Assembly: GCF_003990045.1 (NCBI RefSeq) | Contig: NZ_RZGZ01000002.1 | Span: forward strand, 372,001-436,000 | Source of the DNA: Labedella endophytica | Lineage (GTDB): Bacteria > Actinomycetota > Actinomycetes > Actinomycetales > Microbacteriaceae | Length of the DNA stretch: 64,000 nucleotides | Direction of reading: 5' to 3' | Part shown: in pieces, positions 17,503-26,662 of the stretch | Layout of the letters: every line of letters starts with the position of its first letter | Numbering within the stretch: position 1 is the first letter of the stretch | Notes under the pieces: generated by a model | Seen by the model: the letters and a program-made list of their open reading frames with translations, nothing else | Databases searched by the model: none | What the model was told of the DNA's origin: nothing | Position numbers and translations under genes: made by a program

Positions 17503-18358
17503 GAGGAGTCTCCTGGGTGCGGCGGGCATTTGCGGTGATGATCCGAACGTACTCGGGCCAGAGCGCCCGCTCGAGTCGGTGACCCATGTCCTCGATGAGG
17601 TGGAGTTCGGCCCCGGGGATCGCCTCGGCCGTGAGCTCGGCCGCGAGGGGTCGCAACTGCGGGTCGAGCCGGCCGTGCACGACGACTGTCGGTACGATCA
17701 CGCGCCGGAGACGCTCGAGGCGGTCGTCGGCGCGCCGCAGGGCGGCACCGTGGCGCTGAAAGCCGTTCGGTTCGTAACCCCGCTCGATCTGCCGGGCCGC
17801 GTGGCGGCGCTCGTCGTCCTCGTCGAACGGGTGAGAGGTGACGTGCATGGAGCGCTGGTACGCGACGAACTGCTCGATCGCCTCCTCCCGGGGCAGAGCG
17901 GGGAACGACACGGGCTCGCCCGCCCCCACGGCGATCTCCGACGGCGCGAGGTAGGCGGGATCGAGCCCGGGGATCGCGGAGAGGATCGCCATGCTCCGGA
18001 CGCGCTGCGGGTGGTCGATGGCGAGGTACTGCGCCATGATCCCGCCCATCGAGTGGCCGGCGAGATGGGCGGAGTCGAGCCCGAGCGTGTCGAGGATGCG
18101 CAGGACGTCCCCGGCCGCGTCAGCGACCGAATAACCGCCGTCGACGGCGTCGACCCCGCCGAAGCGCTGCGACAACCCGGTATCGCGATGGTCGAAGCGG
18201 ATGACGCGGAAGCCCTCCGCCACGAGGAGCGCGCAGAACTCGTCCCGCCAGTCGATGAGCTGCGTCGACCCGCCCCCGATGAGCACGAGCGGTTCGGCCG
18301 CGTCGTCCCCGAGCACCTCGAAGTGGATGCGGACGTCGTCCACGGTGGTCTCGGGCAT
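17495..18358 (-). CDS. Alpha/beta-hydrolase
   Basis: A 287-residue alpha/beta-hydrolase. The nucleophile elbow is GHSMGG with Ser103, FDHRDTGLS is the usual strand-4 motif, and the late GHRLERALWPE supplies the histidine. An acid residue is probably in VHGRLDPQLRP. It would hydrolyse an ester or amide. The ATG shares one base with the stop of the amidohydrolase gene (TGATG). Within the operon it may act after ring or amide opening; substrate unknown. Confidence 0.85.
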   Translation of the reverse strand: MPETTVDDVRIHFEVLGDDAAEPLVLIGGGSTQLIDWRDEFCALLVAEGFRVIRFDHRDTGLSQRFGGVDAVDGGYSVADAAGDVLRILDTLGLDSAHLAGHSMGGIMAQYLAIDHPQRVRSMAILSAIPGLDPAYLAPSEIAVGAGEPVSFPALPREEAIEQFVAYQRSMHVTSHPFDEDDERRHAARQIERGYEPNGFQRHGAALRRADDRLERLRRVIVPTVVVHGRLDPQLRPLAAELTAEAIPGAELHLIEDMGHRLERALWPEYVRIITANARRTQETPHA

Positions 18359-19869
18359 CAGCGCGGGTCCCCCAGGTCGTTCCAGGTGAAGCGGCCGCCG
18401 AGGAGCGTGGCCGCGACGTGCAGCTCGCGCAGCGCGTCCGGGGGGCTGGTGAGCGGATCGGCGTCGAGGACGACGAGGTCGGCGACCTCTTCCGCGGCGA
18501 CGGTGAAGCGGCCGCGGGTGCTCGCCGAGAGCGCGAGGTCCACCGGCAGGTTCTGCTCGGGGTGCCACGCGTCGCGGTCGTCGCGCGATCGCGACACGGC
18601 GGCGGAGATCGCGATCCACGGATCGAGCGGCGCGACGGGCGCGTCGGAGCCGAGGTGCACGGTCGCTCCCGCGTCGTGCAGCGAGCGGAACGCGAACGCC
18701 CGGTCGGTGCGTCCGTGCCAGTGCCGGTCGGCCACGTCGCGGTCGTCCATCGCGTGCTCGGGCTGCACGCTCGCGGTGAGCCCGAGCGATCCGAATCGTG
18801 CGAAGTCGTCCTCGGCCACGAGCTGTGCGTGCTCCACGACACCCGCGATCCCGAGGGCCTCGAACGCATCGACCACGGCGGTGTTCGCCTGGTCACCGAT
18901 CGCGTGTACAGCCGGCAGGATGCCGTTCGCGTGCGCGGTGCGGAGGAGCTCGACGAGCCGCTCCGGCGTCACGCTCTGCACACCATAGGAGTCGGGGTCA
19001 GCGGGGTCGAGCCCCGGATAGGGTGCCCAGCAGTGAGCCGTCCGAGTATTGAGCGAGCCGTCGACGACGATCTTGAGGCGGCCGAACGTGACGAGGCCCT
19101 CCTCGTCGAGCACATCGCCCGTGCGACGGCCGCGTGTGATCGCCTCGTCGAGCCGATCAGGCCAGACGGAGCCCTCGACACGCAGGGAGTCCACTCCCGC
19201 CGCCACCCGATCCGGCCAGATCGTGGCGTTGTCCTGGTTCTCGAACTCGACGATGCCGACGACCCCGCGGGAGGCGGCGGCCCGAGCGGCGGCGGCATAC
19301 GCCTCGTGGTTCGGCTGGGTGCCACGGTCGTGCACGCCGAGGGCGCCGATCCACTCGGTCTCGCGGAGCACGCCGTCCTCCGGCAGGTCGAGCCCGTAGT
19401 GACGTCCGGCTGCGGAGTTCAACCACCCGCAGTGGAGGTCGCCGCTGATGAGCATGATCGGGCGATCGGGGGCGATCGCGTCGAGGGCGGCGCGCGTCGG
19501 GGCGTCCGTCCAGAGCGCGTCGCGGAACCCGTAGCCCACGACGACGTCGGCGTCCGAGACGGGGAGCGCGGCACGCATGATCGCGACCGCTTGGGCCGCG
19601 CTTCCCGCCGGCGCGAGGTCGACGCGCTCGCGGCGCACGACCCACTGCGTGAAGTGCACATGGGCGTCCCAGAGCCCCGGGGCGAGGTAGCGTCCGTCGA
19701 GGCGGAACTCCGGGACCCCGGCCGCCTCGATCGAGCCGGCCGGCCCGACGCGCGACACGAGACCGCCGGAGAGCAGCACGTCGCGGGGCTCGGCGACCCC
19801 GAGGAGTCGGGCGTCGCGGAGGACGAGCGGGCCGGGCGCTCCGGCACGGGATACGGGGGCGGTGGTCAT
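18358..19869 (-). CDS. YtcJ-like metal-dependent amidohydrolase
   Basis: A 503-residue amidohydrolase-3 protein. His70 and His72 in GLWDAHVHF are metal ligands, with further histidine-rich blocks LPAVHAIGDQANTAVV and VVEHAQLV, and DAPVAPLDPW as the last-Asp region. YtcJ-like enzymes hydrolyse amides, formamides or ring amides; no exact substrate follows. It overlaps the ATPase gene upstream by 4 bases and touches the hydrolase downstream, so it is an integral part of the operon. Confidence 0.88.
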   Translation of the reverse strand: MTTAPVSRAGAPGPLVLRDARLLGVAEPRDVLLSGGLVSRVGPAGSIEAAGVPEFRLDGRYLAPGLWDAHVHFTQWVVRRERVDLAPAGSAAQAVAIMRAALPVSDADVVVGYGFRDALWTDAPTRAALDAIAPDRPIMLISGDLHCGWLNSAAGRHYGLDLPEDGVLRETEWIGALGVHDRGTQPNHEAYAAAARAAASRGVVGIVEFENQDNATIWPDRVAAGVDSLRVEGSVWPDRLDEAITRGRRTGDVLDEEGLVTFGRLKIVVDGSLNTRTAHCWAPYPGLDPADPDSYGVQSVTPERLVELLRTAHANGILPAVHAIGDQANTAVVDAFEALGIAGVVEHAQLVAEDDFARFGSLGLTASVQPEHAMDDRDVADRHWHGRTDRAFAFRSLHDAGATVHLGSDAPVAPLDPWIAISAAVSRSRDDRDAWHPEQNLPVDLALSASTRGRFTVAAEEVADLVVLDADPLTSPPDALRELHVAATLLGGRFTWNDLGDPR

Positions 19870-20654
19870 GCGTCCTCCAGTTCGAGGGGTTCGCCCATGA
19901 CGGGCACGGACCGCAGCAGCTCGCGCGTGTACGGGTCCTCCGGGTGCGCGAGCACCGTCTCGGTCCCGCCGTGCTCCACGATGCGGCCGGCGCGCATCAC
20001 GCTCACCTCGTCGCTCACGTACCGCACGACCGCGAGGTTGTGGGAGATGAAGAGCATCGTGAGGTGGAGCTCCTGCTGCAGCTCGCGGAGCAGGTTGAGC
20101 ACGACGCCCTGGACGGAGACATCGAGGGCCGAGGTGATCTCGTCGGCGATGAGCACGGCGGGTTCCGCCGCGAGGGCGCGGGCGATCGTGATCCGCTGGC
20201 GCTGACCGCCGGAGAATGCCGAGGGCGACTCCCCCGCCCGGCGCGGATCGATGTGCACGCGATCGAGCAGCTCGTGCACGCGGGCCTCGCGGTCGAGCCG
20301 GGAGGAGCGGCGTCCCGTCGCGAGGAGCCCCTCGGCGATCGACGAGCCGATCGGCATCCGGGGGTCGAGGGCGCTGAACGGGTCCTGGAACACCATCTGC
20401 ACCCGACGTCGGGCGAGCCGTGAGGCGGGCGCTCGGTCGGTGATGTCGACGCCGTCGAGCAGGATCGACCCGCCACTCACGGGCGTGAGGCCCACGGCGA
20501 TGCGCGCCATCGTGGACTTGCCCGAACCGGACTCGCCCACGAGCCCGTGGGTGGTGCCGTCGCGCACGACGAGGTCGGCTGCATCGACGGCGAGCTGCGC
20601 GGCCCGGCCGTGGCCGTACCGCACGCTCACCGCGCGGAATTCGAGTTCGCTCAT
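19866..20654 (-). CDS. Peptide-type ABC importer ATPase (DppF-like)
   Basis: A 262-residue ATPase. Walker A GESGSGKS at 40-47, signature FSGGQRQRITIARAL, Walker B VLIADEITSALD (IT replaces the usual PT/PV), and PYTRELLRSVPVMG near the end. It partners the ATPase half of the fused protein encoded just upstream. Start ATG 20654 overlaps that gene's stop (ATGA). Confidence 0.9.
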   Translation of the reverse strand: MSELEFRAVSVRYGHGRAAQLAVDAADLVVRDGTTHGLVGESGSGKSTMARIAVGLTPVSGGSILLDGVDITDRAPASRLARRRVQMVFQDPFSALDPRMPIGSSIAEGLLATGRRSSRLDREARVHELLDRVHIDPRRAGESPSAFSGGQRQRITIARALAAEPAVLIADEITSALDVSVQGVVLNLLRELQQELHLTMLFISHNLAVVRYVSDEVSVMRAGRIVEHGGTETVLAHPEDPYTRELLRSVPVMGEPLELEDA

Positions 20655-22402
20655 GTGCGCACCTCCGGGGATTCGGCCACGGCGGTCGCGGCGGTGTCTG
20701 TGGGGATGACGGGTAGCGGCAGAGCGCGGTTCGTCGCCATGTCGGGAACGCACGCGATGAGGCCGCGCGTGTACGGGTGTCGCGCGTCCTCGAGGCGGTC
20801 GGCAGCGAGCTCCTCGACGATGCGGCCGTCGCGCATCACGATGACGCGGTCGCAGAATCCGCTCACGAGCGCGATGTCGTGCGAGATGAGGAGGATCGCC
20901 GCCCCCGTCGACCGCTGCGCGTCGCGCAATGCCCTGAGCACCTGCCGCTGCACGGTCACGTCGAGCGCCGTGGTGGGCTCGTCGGCGATGATGAGCCGCG
21001 GCGACCCCATGAGGCCCATCGCGATCATCGCCCGCTGACGCATGCCGCCCGAGAACTCGTGCGGCAGCTGACCGAGCCGGCGCTCCGGGTCCGGGATCCG
21101 GACGAGGTTGAGGGCGTCGACGGCGCGCTTGAGCGCTGCGGGCCGCGGCACCCGGCCGTGGATCTCGCTGACCTCACGCAGCTGCCGTCCCACCGAGAGC
21201 GACGGGTTGAGGGAGCTCAGCGGGTCCTGGAAGATCATGGCCTGCTCGAGGCCGAGGCGACGCCGCTCCGCCGCCGTCGGCTCGACCGTCATGTCGATGC
21301 CGCGGAAGCGGAGCTCGTCGCTCTCGACGAGCGAGTCCGGTCCGAGCAGTCCGGCGATCGCCATCGCCGTGACTGATTTTCCCGAGCCCGACTCCCCCAC
21401 GATGCCGACGACCTCGCCGGGATCGATCGAGAGGGTCACTCCGTGCACGCGTTCCACGAGCCCGCCGTCCTCCGTCCGGAACGAGACCCGGAGGTCGGAG
21501 GCGCGCGCAACCGGCTCGGTGTCCGAGACCACGGGGATCGCCCGCGTCTCGGCGCGGGTGCGGCGACGCACGGCGCGTAGCGGGGCGTTGCGACGGCGCT
21601 CGCTGAAGAGCTCTCCGAGGAGGGAGAACACCACTCCCGTGAGCACGATCGCGATACCGGGGCCGATCGCGGCCATCGGGTCGACGTAGATGCGTCGGGA
21701 CCCTTCGTTCAGCAGACGTCCCCAGTCGTACTCGGGCGCCTGTACGCCGAGACCGAGGAACGACAGTGCGGCGAACGACAGGAGCGTGACGGACGCGTGC
21801 ACCGCCATGTTGACGAGCAGCGGCGGAAGGATGTTCGGCAGCACGTGTCGCGTCGCGGTCCGCAGAGGACCGCTGCCGAGGATGCGGGCGGCGTGCACGA
21901 AGTCGCTGCCAGCGACGCTCGAGGCGAGCGTCGAGACGAGACGCCCGAACACGGGGATCCCGGCGAAGCCGACCGCGAGCATCGCGCCCGTCGCCGTCGT
22001 GCCCCAGATGACGGAGAAGAAGAGAGCGAGCAGCAGCCAGGGGAATGACAGCAGGATGTCGATGAACGCGTTCACGGCCCGCCGGGCCAGCGACGGGAGC
22101 ACCGCGGCGATGACGCCGACGAGCACACCTCCCAGGACGGAGATCCCCGTCGCTCCGAGCGTGAGCAGCACAGAGACGCGGGTCGCGACGACCACTCGCG
22201 CGAAGAGGTCGCGGCCGAGTTCGTCGGTGCCGAAGGGGTGCGCGAGGCTCGCGCCCTGCTGACGGGACGCAATGTCGCGGGCGCTCGCGGCATCGCCGAA
22301 GAGGATCGGGCCGAAGACCGTCGCGGCGATCACGACGAGCACACCGATCGAGACGGCGACGCCTTGCGGCGTGAGGAGTGTTCGAACGAAGCGGGTACGC
22401 AT
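20651..22402 (-). CDS. Fused ABC importer permease-ATPase (DppC-DppD type)
   Basis: A 583-residue fusion. Residues 1-270 are a DppC-like permease with HPFGTDELGRDLFARVVVAT at 55-74 and an EAA loop ARILGSGPLRTATRHVLPN at 172-190. After a basic linker (270-300), residues 300-583 are a full ATPase: Walker A 336-343, signature FSGGMRQRAMIAMGL near 450, Walker B LIIADEPTTALD. The fusion ties one permease to one ATPase in a fixed 1:1 ratio. ATG 22402 starts 1 base after the upstream permease stop. Confidence 0.9.
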   Translation of the reverse strand: MRTRFVRTLLTPQGVAVSIGVLVVIAATVFGPILFGDAASARDIASRQQGASLAHPFGTDELGRDLFARVVVATRVSVLLTLGATGISVLGGVLVGVIAAVLPSLARRAVNAFIDILLSFPWLLLALFFSVIWGTTATGAMLAVGFAGIPVFGRLVSTLASSVAGSDFVHAARILGSGPLRTATRHVLPNILPPLLVNMAVHASVTLLSFAALSFLGLGVQAPEYDWGRLLNEGSRRIYVDPMAAIGPGIAIVLTGVVFSLLGELFSERRRNAPLRAVRRRTRAETRAIPVVSDTEPVARASDLRVSFRTEDGGLVERVHGVTLSIDPGEVVGIVGESGSGKSVTAMAIAGLLGPDSLVESDELRFRGIDMTVEPTAAERRRLGLEQAMIFQDPLSSLNPSLSVGRQLREVSEIHGRVPRPAALKRAVDALNLVRIPDPERRLGQLPHEFSGGMRQRAMIAMGLMGSPRLIIADEPTTALDVTVQRQVLRALRDAQRSTGAAILLISHDIALVSGFCDRVIVMRDGRIVEELAADRLEDARHPYTRGLIACVPDMATNRALPLPVIPTDTAATAVAESPEVRT

Positions 22403-22403
22403 G

Positions 22404-23447
22404 TCAGGCCTCGGCGATCGTCGAGCGCGGATCCAGGACGGCGAGCGCGAGGTCGATGACCAGGTTCGCCACGAGCACGAGGACCGCGTAGACGAGGACG
22501 ACACCCTGGATGAGCGGGTAGTCCTTCGTCGTGATGGACGAGACGATCGTCGACCCGATGCCCGGGATGACGAAGACCGTCTCGATGAGGACGGTGCCGG
22601 CCACGAGACCGACGAGCACCACACCGCCGGCCGTGAGCGACGCGGCGACGATGTTCGGCAGAGCGTGGCGCAGGTAGAGCACACGACCCGGGAGCCTCTT
22701 ACTCCGCGCGGTCGTGATGTACGGCTCGTCGAGCACCCGCAGCATCTCGACGTGCACGATGCGTGCGAGGTAGGCGAGCGGACCGATCGCGAGCGCGATG
22801 ACCGGGAGCACGACCTGCGACGGCTGTCCCCAGCCCGCGGGCGGGAAGGCCTGCAGCCCCACGCTGAAGATCGAGATGAGGAGGACCGCAAGCAGGAAGT
22901 TCGGGATCGCGATGAGGATGCCGAGGAAACCGGAGACGCCGAGGTCGACGGCCCGTCGGCGTCCGCCGCGAGCCGAGACCGCCGTGGCGACGCCGATCGG
23001 GAAGGCGCCCACCGCCGCGATGAGGAAGGAGAGCACCGAGAGCATCAGGGTCGTCGGCAGTCGCTCCGCGAGCGTGGCGGCCACGGGCCGCTGCGACGAC
23101 ACGGACACACCGAGGTCGCCGGTGAAGAGCCCGCCGACGTAGTTCGCGAACTGCTGACCGAGCGGGAGATCGAGACCGAGCGAGCGCCGCAGCGCCTCGA
23201 CGGCCTCGGGCGACACGGTCGGCCCGAGGGCCGCGCGCACCGGATCGCCCGGAACGAGGTGGACGAGGAAGAACGACGCGACGAGAACGATCGCGAGCGA
23301 CACCGCGGCTCGGAGGAGCCGGCGCAGCACGAAGGCGAGCCGCGGGGACCCTCCGAGCAGCCGCGGACGCTCCCCCCGCCCCGCGGTCGCGGGCGTCGAC
23401 GGGGTCGGGGCGGCCGTGATCGGAGTCGGGGCGGGGGGGATCGTCAT
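22404..23447 (-). CDS. Peptide-type ABC importer permease (DppB-like)
   Basis: A 347-residue permease. A proline- and threonine-rich cytoplasmic extension of about 35 residues comes before helix 1, then LVHLVPGDPVRAALGP (the DppB hallmark region) and an EAA loop RSKRLPGRVLYLRHALPN. It pairs with the permease half of the downstream fusion. It starts 3 bases after the substrate-binding gene stop. Confidence 0.9.
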   Translation of the reverse strand: MTIPPAPTPITAAPTPSTPATAGRGERPRLLGGSPRLAFVLRRLLRAAVSLAIVLVASFFLVHLVPGDPVRAALGPTVSPEAVEALRRSLGLDLPLGQQFANYVGGLFTGDLGVSVSSQRPVAATLAERLPTTLMLSVLSFLIAAVGAFPIGVATAVSARGGRRRAVDLGVSGFLGILIAIPNFLLAVLLISIFSVGLQAFPPAGWGQPSQVVLPVIALAIGPLAYLARIVHVEMLRVLDEPYITTARSKRLPGRVLYLRHALPNIVAASLTAGGVVLVGLVAGTVLIETVFVIPGIGSTIVSSITTKDYPLIQGVVLVYAVLVLVANLVIDLALAVLDPRSTIAEA

Positions 23448-23450
23448 GGG

Positions 23451-25034
23451 TCAGCCCAGCATCCGGATGGTGGTCGGCGCGATGCTTCCCGGCATCTCGA
23501 GGGTCGCCCCGTTGAGCCACGTGGGCGACTCCGTGTCGGCGAGCGGGAACGTGTCGACGCGGTCGATGAGCTCCTTCTCCGCTTCGAGCCACAGGTCGCA
23601 CGCCGTGTCGGCGTCGGGAGCCGTGAAGGCCTCTTCCGCGAGAGCGTTGTACTCGGGGTTCTCGACGGCCATGAAGTTGTAACCGCCGTTCTCGCTCGTC
23701 TCACCGAGGAAGAACAGGCTCAGCACGACGGGGCTCGAGGGAGCGAGCTGAATGAATCCCGTGTCCCAGTCGTACGTCTGGTAGAGGTCGGTCGACCAGC
23801 CGGTCGGGTCCTCGGCGACGAGTTCCGTCGTGATGCCGAGTTCGGCCCACTCGGCCTGCACCTCTTCGGCCGCCGCGCCGTGGGTGGGTGTTCCGCCGTC
23901 GTACAGGAAGCGGATCGAGAGTCCGCGGTCGCCGTCCGCTCCCGCTTCGTAGCCGGCCTCGTCGAGGAGGTCGGCGGCGGCGTCGAGGTCGCGCTCGGGC
24001 AGCTCCCACAGGGGGCCATCGGACACGCACGTCAGCGGGATCTTGTTGACGAGAGAGACGGACGGAAGGTAGCTGCCGTCGGTGACGAGCTCGCCGATGG
24101 ACTCCTGGTCGAGCGCGAGGGTGAGGGCCTGTCGGACGCGGATGTCCGACGTGGGGCGGTCCTCCCGCTCATTGAAGAGCATCTGACCGATCGGGTTGAG
24201 GATGCCGACGGAGTCGAGACCCGCGGCCTCGATGCGCTCGCGGTCGGCGCCGATCACGGACGCGGCGTTGAGCTCTCCGGAGATGAGGAGGTTCGCCGAG
24301 GTGGCCTCGTCGGCCACGACGCGCGCGACGATCTCGTCGGGCAGACCCTCGGTGTCACTCGTGACGTCCTCCGGGCCCCAGGTGTAGCCGTCGCGCTTCG
24401 TGTAGGTGTACGCGGAACCGGCCTCGATGTTGCTCAGCGCGTAGAGCGCCGTGCCGTTCGTGGAGTCGGCGAGGGAGTCGGGGTCGTCGAGACCGGCCTG
24501 GCAGACCATCTCGACGGCACCGGTGCTCTGGAGCAGGAACGGGTTGTTCGTCGCGCTCTCGATCGTGAGGACGTTGCCGTCGGCCGTCGCCGTCATGTCC
24601 TCCGTGATGTTGGAGCCGAACCAGAAGGTGCCGTTGTCGGGGCTCGACTGGTAGGCGATGTTCGCGGCGGCGGTCTCCGCCGTGAACTCGGTGCCGTCGG
24701 CGCACGTGAGGCCGTCCTTGAGCGTGTACGTGATCGAGGTGCCGGTCTCCTCCCAGCTCTCCGCCATCCACGGCACGGTCTCGCCCTCGGGGTTGATGTA
24801 TGCGAGTGACTCGTACCCGAACGGCACGAGCGCACGCTGGGCGAGGTTCACGCCCGTGAGTGGCGAGAGGTTACCCGGGTCCTCGTTGATCGCCATCGTG
24901 AAGGTGCCGCCGGACACGAAGTCCGTGGGGTCGGCGCTCGGGTCTCCCCCGGTACTGGTGCCGCACGCGCTGAGCGTGAGAGCGGTGGCGATGGCGGTCG
25001 TCGTGACGACGACCCCCCGGACGGTCCTGGTCAT
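23451..25034 (-). CDS. Peptide-type ABC substrate-binding lipoprotein
   Basis: A 527-residue SBP_bac_5 lipoprotein. The signal peptide ends with lipobox LSAC and Cys24. Family blocks include ITYTLKDGLTCADGTEFTAE and a late section with DLDAAADLLDEAGYEAG. It captures the compound outside the cell for the importer encoded next. Its ATG overlaps the HyuA-like gene stop by 4 bases. Two genes for ring- or amide-acting enzymes precede it, so the ligand may be a hydantoin-, lactam- or cyclic-amide-like compound, by inference. Confidence 0.9.
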   Translation of the reverse strand: MTRTVRGVVVTTTAIATALTLSACGTSTGGDPSADPTDFVSGGTFTMAINEDPGNLSPLTGVNLAQRALVPFGYESLAYINPEGETVPWMAESWEETGTSITYTLKDGLTCADGTEFTAETAAANIAYQSSPDNGTFWFGSNITEDMTATADGNVLTIESATNNPFLLQSTGAVEMVCQAGLDDPDSLADSTNGTALYALSNIEAGSAYTYTKRDGYTWGPEDVTSDTEGLPDEIVARVVADEATSANLLISGELNAASVIGADRERIEAAGLDSVGILNPIGQMLFNEREDRPTSDIRVRQALTLALDQESIGELVTDGSYLPSVSLVNKIPLTCVSDGPLWELPERDLDAAADLLDEAGYEAGADGDRGLSIRFLYDGGTPTHGAAAEEVQAEWAELGITTELVAEDPTGWSTDLYQTYDWDTGFIQLAPSSPVVLSLFFLGETSENGGYNFMAVENPEYNALAEEAFTAPDADTACDLWLEAEKELIDRVDTFPLADTESPTWLNGATLEMPGSIAPTTIRMLG

Positions 25035-26662
25035 GTTGTGCCCTTCGTCGAGTACGAAACGGGTGGTGCAGGGGTGTCGGTGCGTTGTTCGATCCGGGCG
25101 AGCGGTCCCGCTGCCTTCACGGACACTTTGAGGGTCGGTCGGGTGGAGTACGAGACGGGGGTCTCGAGCACGTCCACCACCTCGACGGCACGGGGATCGG
25201 CGCCGGCCTGGATGGCCCGGTCGATCGCCTGGCGGCTGGCGGAGTCGATCGCGGCGGTGCGATCGGCGTAGTCGCACATCTGGTCGGCTCGCCCGCCAGC
25301 GAGCGCGATGGCCGCGCCGACCGCGTTGGCCACGTTGCCGCGCTCGGGTCGGAAGACCTCGCTCGCGCCGGAGACGGAGTCCGGGACGAGGAACCCACCT
25401 CCTCCTACGACGACGAGCGGCAGGTTCGTGCGTCCGAGGGACATCCGCTCCACGGCCGACTCGACCCGGTCGCGCGCCACCGAGAGCGCCGCGACGAGTG
25501 CCGCGCGGGTCGCCTTGTCGAGGGGCGGGAGCGCGTGGCCGGCGATCGTCCCGGGCGATTCCACAGCAGAGGCGTCCGTGAGCGTCGCGGTGTCTCCGCC
25601 GAAGAGCAGGGCCCGCTCGGTGATGCGGTGGCCCACCGAGTCGGACAGGGGCACGCCGTTCGCGAGATCGACGATCGTGCCGCCCCCGACACCGAGGCTC
25701 AGGATGTCGGGCATGCGGAAGTTGGTGCGGACCCCGCCGATCTCCCGCGGCAGCGTGGATTCCCGGGGGAAACGGTCGACGAGCACACCGAGGTCGCTCG
25801 TCGTGCCACCGACGTCCACGACGATGGCGTTCTCGGCGCCGGAGAGGCGCGCGGCGCCCCGGATGGAGTTCGCGGGTCCCGAGCCGATCGTGAGCACGGG
25901 GTATCGGGCGGCGTATTCGACGGCCATGAGCGTGCCGTCGTTCTGCGCGAAGAAGGTCTCGGCGTCGAGTCGCTCGTCGGCGACGGCCACGAGGAGGGCC
26001 TCCGTCACGTCGCGCGCCACGCGGTAGAGCGCGGCGTTCAGGACGGTGGCGTTCTCGCGCTCGAGGAGACCGAGCTCGCCGACCTCGTGGCTCAGCGAGA
26101 TGGGCACGTCGGGTCCGAGGAGGTCCCGGGCGACCGCAGCGACCTCGAGCTCCTGGTCGGGGAACGACGGGCTGAAGATGCCGCACACGGCGACCGCGTC
26201 GACGCGACCGCCGAGGCCGTCGAGGAAGCGACGCACCTCGTCGAGATCGAGCGCTGAGATCGGGTAACCGTCCACGAGGTGACCGCCGCCCGCGAGGAGG
26301 GCCCCGGCGAGCACCGTGTCACGGAGATCGCTCGGCCAGCCGGCGAGAGGCGGGAAGTCCGTCGAGGCGGGGGCGCCGAGCCGGATGACGGCCACGCGTC
26401 CGAGGTCGCGGCGGCGCACGATCGCGTTGGTCGCGTGGGTCGTACCGAGCATCACACGGGAGACGTCGTCGCGGCGAGAGCCGATGTCGGCGAGGACCGC
26501 GGCGAGGGCCGCGCGGATGCCGCCGGTGACGTCGACGGTCGTGGCCTGCTTGGTCCACGCGATCACCGTGCCGGCGTCGTCGAGCACGACCGCGTCGGTG
26601 TTGGTGCCGCCGACGTCGATGCCGACACTGAGGTCACGGACGCTGAGGTCACGAGCGCTCAT
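25031..26662 (-). CDS. Hydantoinase/oxoprolinase subunit A-like protein
   Basis: A 543-residue HyuA/oxoprolinase-type protein with an actin-like ATP fold. GIDVGGTNTDAVVLDDAG at 14-31 is the phosphate-binding start; LGTTHATNAIV and IVVDVGGTTSDLGVL follow, with VVGGGGFLVPD late. HyuA-type enzymes use ATP to open cyclic amides such as N-methylhydantoin or 5-oxoproline. It is shorter than the 680-700 residues of classical HyuA, which is usual when it is paired with DUF917. It overlaps DUF917 and the binding-protein gene. The N-terminus has a duplicated pentapeptide (RDLSVRDLSV). Confidence 0.88.
   Translation of the reverse strand: MSARDLSVRDLSVGIDVGGTNTDAVVLDDAGTVIAWTKQATTVDVTGGIRAALAAVLADIGSRRDDVSRVMLGTTHATNAIVRRRDLGRVAVIRLGAPASTDFPPLAGWPSDLRDTVLAGALLAGGGHLVDGYPISALDLDEVRRFLDGLGGRVDAVAVCGIFSPSFPDQELEVAAVARDLLGPDVPISLSHEVGELGLLERENATVLNAALYRVARDVTEALLVAVADERLDAETFFAQNDGTLMAVEYAARYPVLTIGSGPANSIRGAARLSGAENAIVVDVGGTTSDLGVLVDRFPRESTLPREIGGVRTNFRMPDILSLGVGGGTIVDLANGVPLSDSVGHRITERALLFGGDTATLTDASAVESPGTIAGHALPPLDKATRAALVAALSVARDRVESAVERMSLGRTNLPLVVVGGGGFLVPDSVSGASEVFRPERGNVANAVGAAIALAGGRADQMCDYADRTAAIDSASRQAIDRAIQAGADPRAVEVVDVLETPVSYSTRPTLKVSVKAAGPLARIEQRTDTPAPPVSYSTKGTT
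26628..26657. repeat. 15-bp tandem repeat, two units, at the HyuA-like start
   Basis: CTGAGGTCACGGACG and CTGAGGTCACGAGCG lie side by side and encode the duplicated RDLSV pentapeptide immediately after the start region. They differ at two positions. Confidence 0.8.

Noticed and set aside
22272-24809. 845-residue plus-strand frame
   Set aside because: Antisense to permease and binding-protein genes with clear families; no domain seen.
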